DNA of 64,000 nt from Adiantum capillus-veneris (taxonomy: Eukaryota > Streptophyta > Polypodiopsida > Polypodiales > Pteridaceae): contig CM043942.1 of the NCBI GenBank assembly GCA_014529385.2, forward strand, positions 105,305,141 to 105,369,140, read 5' to 3'. A program made the position numbers and the translations under genes. This document shows, piece by piece, positions 60,501-64,000 of the stretch. How positions within the stretch are numbered: position 1 is the stretch's first letter; each line of letters opens with the position of its first letter. The notes under the pieces were generated by a model. It was not told where the DNA came from. It saw only the letters and a program-made list of their open reading frames with translations, and ran no database searches.

Positions 60501-61162
60501 AAGTGCATCAACAAGTGTGAAAGAATTGCCATTAGCAGCAGTAAGCACAATCTTTCCAACTCCCTAAACCGGATAAGAGGCATTGTTGGCACAAGTGACT
60601 GAATCCCCATGAGGGACAGACTCGAGAGAGGTGAACAGATGTGAGGTAGTGTGCTTTGTAGCACCACTGTTGAAATACCACACATGTGAATTTGCAGCAA
60701 CTGACAAGCATGCATCATGGACAACAGGATTGTAGTGCACTCTGCGCTTAAAGCCCATTCTACGTCAACATCAGCAACACAGTCTGCTTTCATAGAAGAC
60801 TCAACAATGGCTGCATTTGTAGTGGAACTAGCATTTGCTGAACGGATGTGAGGAACAATGGTGTGCTTCACAGACAACGCAATCAATGCATGAGCATGCG
60901 CATCCTTTACATCCCAACGAGCTTGTTCTACCATAGGCAAAACAACTCTAATAGCAGCAATCCTTGCAGCAAGACCTGCAACATCCTCAACATCGCCTAC
61001 ATCCTCAAAACCAGGGCGTACATCAATGCCCTGCACAATATTCCAGACGCCCTTTGACACAAGAACGTGTTGCATCATATAAGCCCACATAGGGTAATTG
61101 TCCCCATCCAACCTGTCCTCAGCAGCAAACATCTTGAAGACATCTGTGTTGTTGTCAGCCAT
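57600..61162 (-). pseudogene. Copia gag-pol polyprotein of C2, inactivated
   Basis: The start at 61162 (MADNNTDVFKMF) parallels the C1 start. Gag loses 204 codons, including the zinc knuckle, after HIRSAN. Then come protease (YFNSGATKHTTS: the active-site Asp is Asn), integrase (HARFGHL, CEGCILG, SDQGGEY, VAERKNRSL), RT (LYVDDLLITG) and RNaseH with a single copy of the segment duplicated in C1, ending LLPFVD. Frameshifts occur near 60745, 59745 and 58135, a TAG at 60564, and deletions at about 58960 and in HWQA...GYLSG. It is as dead as C1, but with different lesions. Confidence 0.93.
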
Positions 61163-61450
61163 GGTAAATGCTGCACCCGATGTGAAAACTACCCGAAAAT
61201 AGGAGAAACAAGGCGGGAACAACACGTGCTATATAGCACAAACCGTAGAAGACTGTAAGGCACCTGTTATGCAGAAAACGACACTGACAGAAATTTTGCA
61301 CAAAATGACAAAATTGCATGTGCAGATCTACCTGTAGTGGAAATGGAGGCCGAAATGAGAGCGAACGCTCGCCAAACCTCACTGTAATCGGAGAAAGTGA
61401 GAAGGCGTGTGCTGGAGCAGTTGGCGACTAAGCCCGGGAGGACGTAACCT

Positions 61451-61462
61451 ACTCTGATACCA
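61451..61462 (-). other. Primer binding site of C2
   Basis: The minus strand reads TGGTATCAGAGT, one base off the initiator-Met site in C1. Confidence 0.9.
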
Positions 61463-61464
61463 AT

Positions 61465-61690
61465 TTTTGGAATTAGGGTTACAGAGAAACGTACACAACT
61501 TGGAGAAGACGAAGGAAGCTCAAGGCATGCAATAGAGAGTGTGTCACTTAGTGTGCAATGGAAAGATAGATAGACCTAGAGTGATGGGCGTATATACAAT
61601 GCACGGGGGAAAAAAGCTCCTAAAGAGGGAAAAAATGCCCCGATGGTCCTAGTGTGTTCACACACATCACACCACATGTATATGGTAACA
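61465..61690 (-). mobile_element. 5' LTR of C2
   Basis: 226 bp, partner of 57310-57536. Its inner end has CAAAA where C1 has CCAACA, a small terminal change. Confidence 0.93.
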
Positions 61691-61695
61691 CTTCA

Positions 61696-64000
61696 GATGC
61701 CAATTGAGGCTTCGAAAATCCCTGAAAAGGAACTAGCCAACAAAACTAGTTCAAAGCCACAATTTAAAGGGAAATCTTGAATCAAAGCTAATCAAACGAA
61801 CCAACTGGGCGGATCCCGACTACATCCACCTATTATAAGTTGCCCAGGTCAAGAGTAACAAAGGGCACGAAGACATTATATGACCTAGATATGAAGACCT
61901 AGCATGCCCAAACACCCTATGAAGTGGATATGCTGATAGAAAGGAGGGTGCAATTGGAGAAAGAAGCAATTTATCGAATTATTTGGAAGGAAAATGCGAC
62001 CTCCAATACTCCCCACTAGCAACTACGGGCTAGACCTGCACAACCACCAGTTCAACAGTTTCAGAGGCATGACGTGAAGAAGGTTCTAGATAAGTAGGAG
62101 CCTAAGCAAAAGCGTGAAGCTATATCATAATTTGAAATTTTGTATATGAAAAAATTCAAGAAAGGGGAAGAGGATGTAGAAGGTGGGAACCAACTTTTAG
62201 AGATGCGTATCCCCCAGGTTTACGTGGATGAGTTACCTCGCAGAGCAACCATCAGTTACCAATTCTGAATGACCTATACATAGGACCCACTAATCCCACT
62301 TTGGGAGTTCTAGACTCTCTGGACTCTTGACTCCAAGCTTTTCACTCTTGAGACTCTTGATGCAAGCCTCTTGTATATTGTGAAGCTTAGGAGCATTCAA
62401 TGCTAAGCCTTGTAATAGTTGTACTTTCCACATTAATCATTCCATAGATTTGTTCTCTGAACTCTTGTAATTTCAATCATTATCTAAATGTGAATACAAT
62501 TCTAGTTGTCTTATAATATGAACTCTATTTTCTTTCATTTCAATTGTTCATCTAAAATTTGATGTCTATCATCTAGTCAATTGAAGTTTGAATATGGCAT
62601 TTGATAATCTAAAGTCTCAACGTGATCAATTACTTTGAGTCTAACTATAGAATAGTTGTCAAAGTGATCCAACTCATTCCATTGCCATTAAGCAAACCTC
62701 TTTTTTTTAAATGCCCTATGTGAGCACAATACCATATCCATGTTAGAAAACAATGATCCAATAGGAGCCAAATGGATTATATAAAAATAACACACCATCG
62801 ACTAAGTCCAAGATATAGATAGTGGGAAAGGAAACAAAGCATTGATTATCAATTGTTAGTTATGACATTGGATTGGATCAATCAGTAATTATGACATTAG
62901 ATTAGAGTCTGCTACATGCAAGCTACATAATTTCATTTAAGCAAAGAGTAACACTTGGATGTAAGGAAGCATGTTGATTGTAGATAGCTTTGATTTATTG
63001 TAATCATATCTTCAATGTAGTACATGACAAACATCATCCTTATTTCTTTAAATTTCTTCTTTAGGCATGCACATTTGATGCATCAACCTTGCCAATAGGG
63101 GGTATGTAGGTTTTAGAAAATGTCGTTGTCTCCATCTCATAAAACAAAATCAATTACTCTACTTCTTCTCACTTGGGTTATGTATCTACGGTTACATGTT
63201 CTTTGCAAGATGTAAAGGTTGCAAGCAGTTTACATATACTAGATTGTGCATGCTATTTACTTTTCAACATACGTGCTGCATATAACTTGCACATTTCTTC
63301 TTTGATTGGGTGAGTCGATTCATAGTAGATGAATACAGTGTTTTCCTTCCCACACCTAGTTACAATTTTGGGCCCTATGGAAGCTGAACGCTTATGAGTT
63401 TGTCTACATGAAGTGGTTGGCCTAAATCGCATTTTCAAAATGCCTAAATCGCTTTTTCAAAAATTTGGCAGCTAATGTGGTTTCTTGGCATGATCTAGAC
63501 CATTGCCTCGAGCCAAATTGCACAACCAAAAGCAATTATCCAAAGTGTTTCACACACCAAAGCTTGCACTTCCCTCACATCATCTTTAAAAGCGACAAGT
63601 ATGCATAATTGTGCCAAGAAAAGCGACTGATGGAAGTGGGCTTATAGAGGGAATTTAAGGCCTTTAGCCGATTGCTAGTGGGGAGAGGAGTGTTGGCCAT
63701 GCAGGCAACATGGTGGAAGGTTCAACAACCTGACTAGCCCTTTGATACCTTGGCATCATCAACACTCTAACTTGCTCTTTCTCTTTCTTGACTGTAGTTG
63801 AGCAGACCATCATAAGATGGAGTGCGCATCTATGTATGCCACTAGCCTCAGCCTATTTAGTGTGATTGGGTTGGCAGCAATGACTAGAACCAACAAAATT
63901 AGGAACATAGGCATGTTTGCTATCAGTGATTGCTTTAAAGCTATTTAACAAGGGCTCATCTCTAAAGATCAACAGACCAATGTATTGCATGGACTTGGTA
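61696..64000. other. Anonymous DNA
   Basis: The first about 500 bp could be an eroded retroelement frame (an IPQVYVDELPRRATI segment near 62205-62250), but I cannot name it. The rest, to the window end, is AT-rich without coding or repeat signal that I can see. Confidence 0.45.

Larger units (their letters stand above)
57310..61690 (-). mobile_element. Ty1/copia retrotransposon C2
   Basis: 4,381 bp in minus orientation with LTRs 61465-61690 (5') and 57310-57536 (3'), target duplication cttca (57305-57309 and 61691-61695), and an initiator-Met-like primer site at 61451-61462. Same family as C1. It is about 0.9 kb shorter because of internal deletions. Confidence 0.95.

Overview
The window looks like intergenic DNA of a repeat-rich plant nuclear genome. 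I find no intact host gene, rRNA, tRNA or CRISPR array. Almost everything recognisable is LTR retrotransposon (Ty3/gypsy, Ty1/copia and non-autonomous types). Most copies are broken by stops, frameshifts and deletions, several are nested, and long (CT/GA)n, (CA/GT)n and poly-G tracts separate or interrupt them. A plant is inferred from the element types, the initiator-Met and tRNA-Asp primer sites, and a captured piece resembling a plant PIEZO gene. I cannot name the species.

Layout. 1-1684: 5' LTR, primer site and leader of a minus-strand element running off the left edge. It sits in the RT region of an older minus-strand gypsy remnant (1685-about 5100). 5100-10150: no gene, with microsatellites. 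10465-15021: a minus-strand chromovirus-family gypsy copy (G2) with an RT-to-integrase deletion. It abuts a plus-strand gypsy RNaseH-integrase remnant (G4, 15022-16459 and 25506-25919). G4 is split by a structurally complete 9-kb minus-strand element (16460-25500, TSD atgag) that encodes Gag, an aspartic protease and a C-terminal region, but no RT or integrase. 28900-37735: two inverted copies of another LTR-element 3' region, the left one split by a plus-strand copia (C1, 29849-35149, TSD gggta). 39767-43287: tandem LTRs of the same family as the left-edge element, a solo LTR (40781-41770, TSD atggc) inside one of them, and a Gag-protease remnant related to the 9-kb element. 44946-52998: plus-strand chromovirus G3 with chromodomain and TSD cataa. 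54915-56975: a short minus-strand LTR element carrying a fragment that reads as part of PIEZO. 57310-61690: minus-strand copia C2 (TSD cttca), same family as C1. The rest is anonymous.

How the parts work together. C1 and C2 are two decayed copies of one copia family. G2 and G3 are two copies of one chromovirus family. The 9-kb element and the short PIEZO-carrying element lack RT and integrase, so they would have needed enzymes supplied by other elements. The most interesting items are the PIEZO capture and the Gag-protease-plus-C-terminal-domain architecture seen in two different LTR families.
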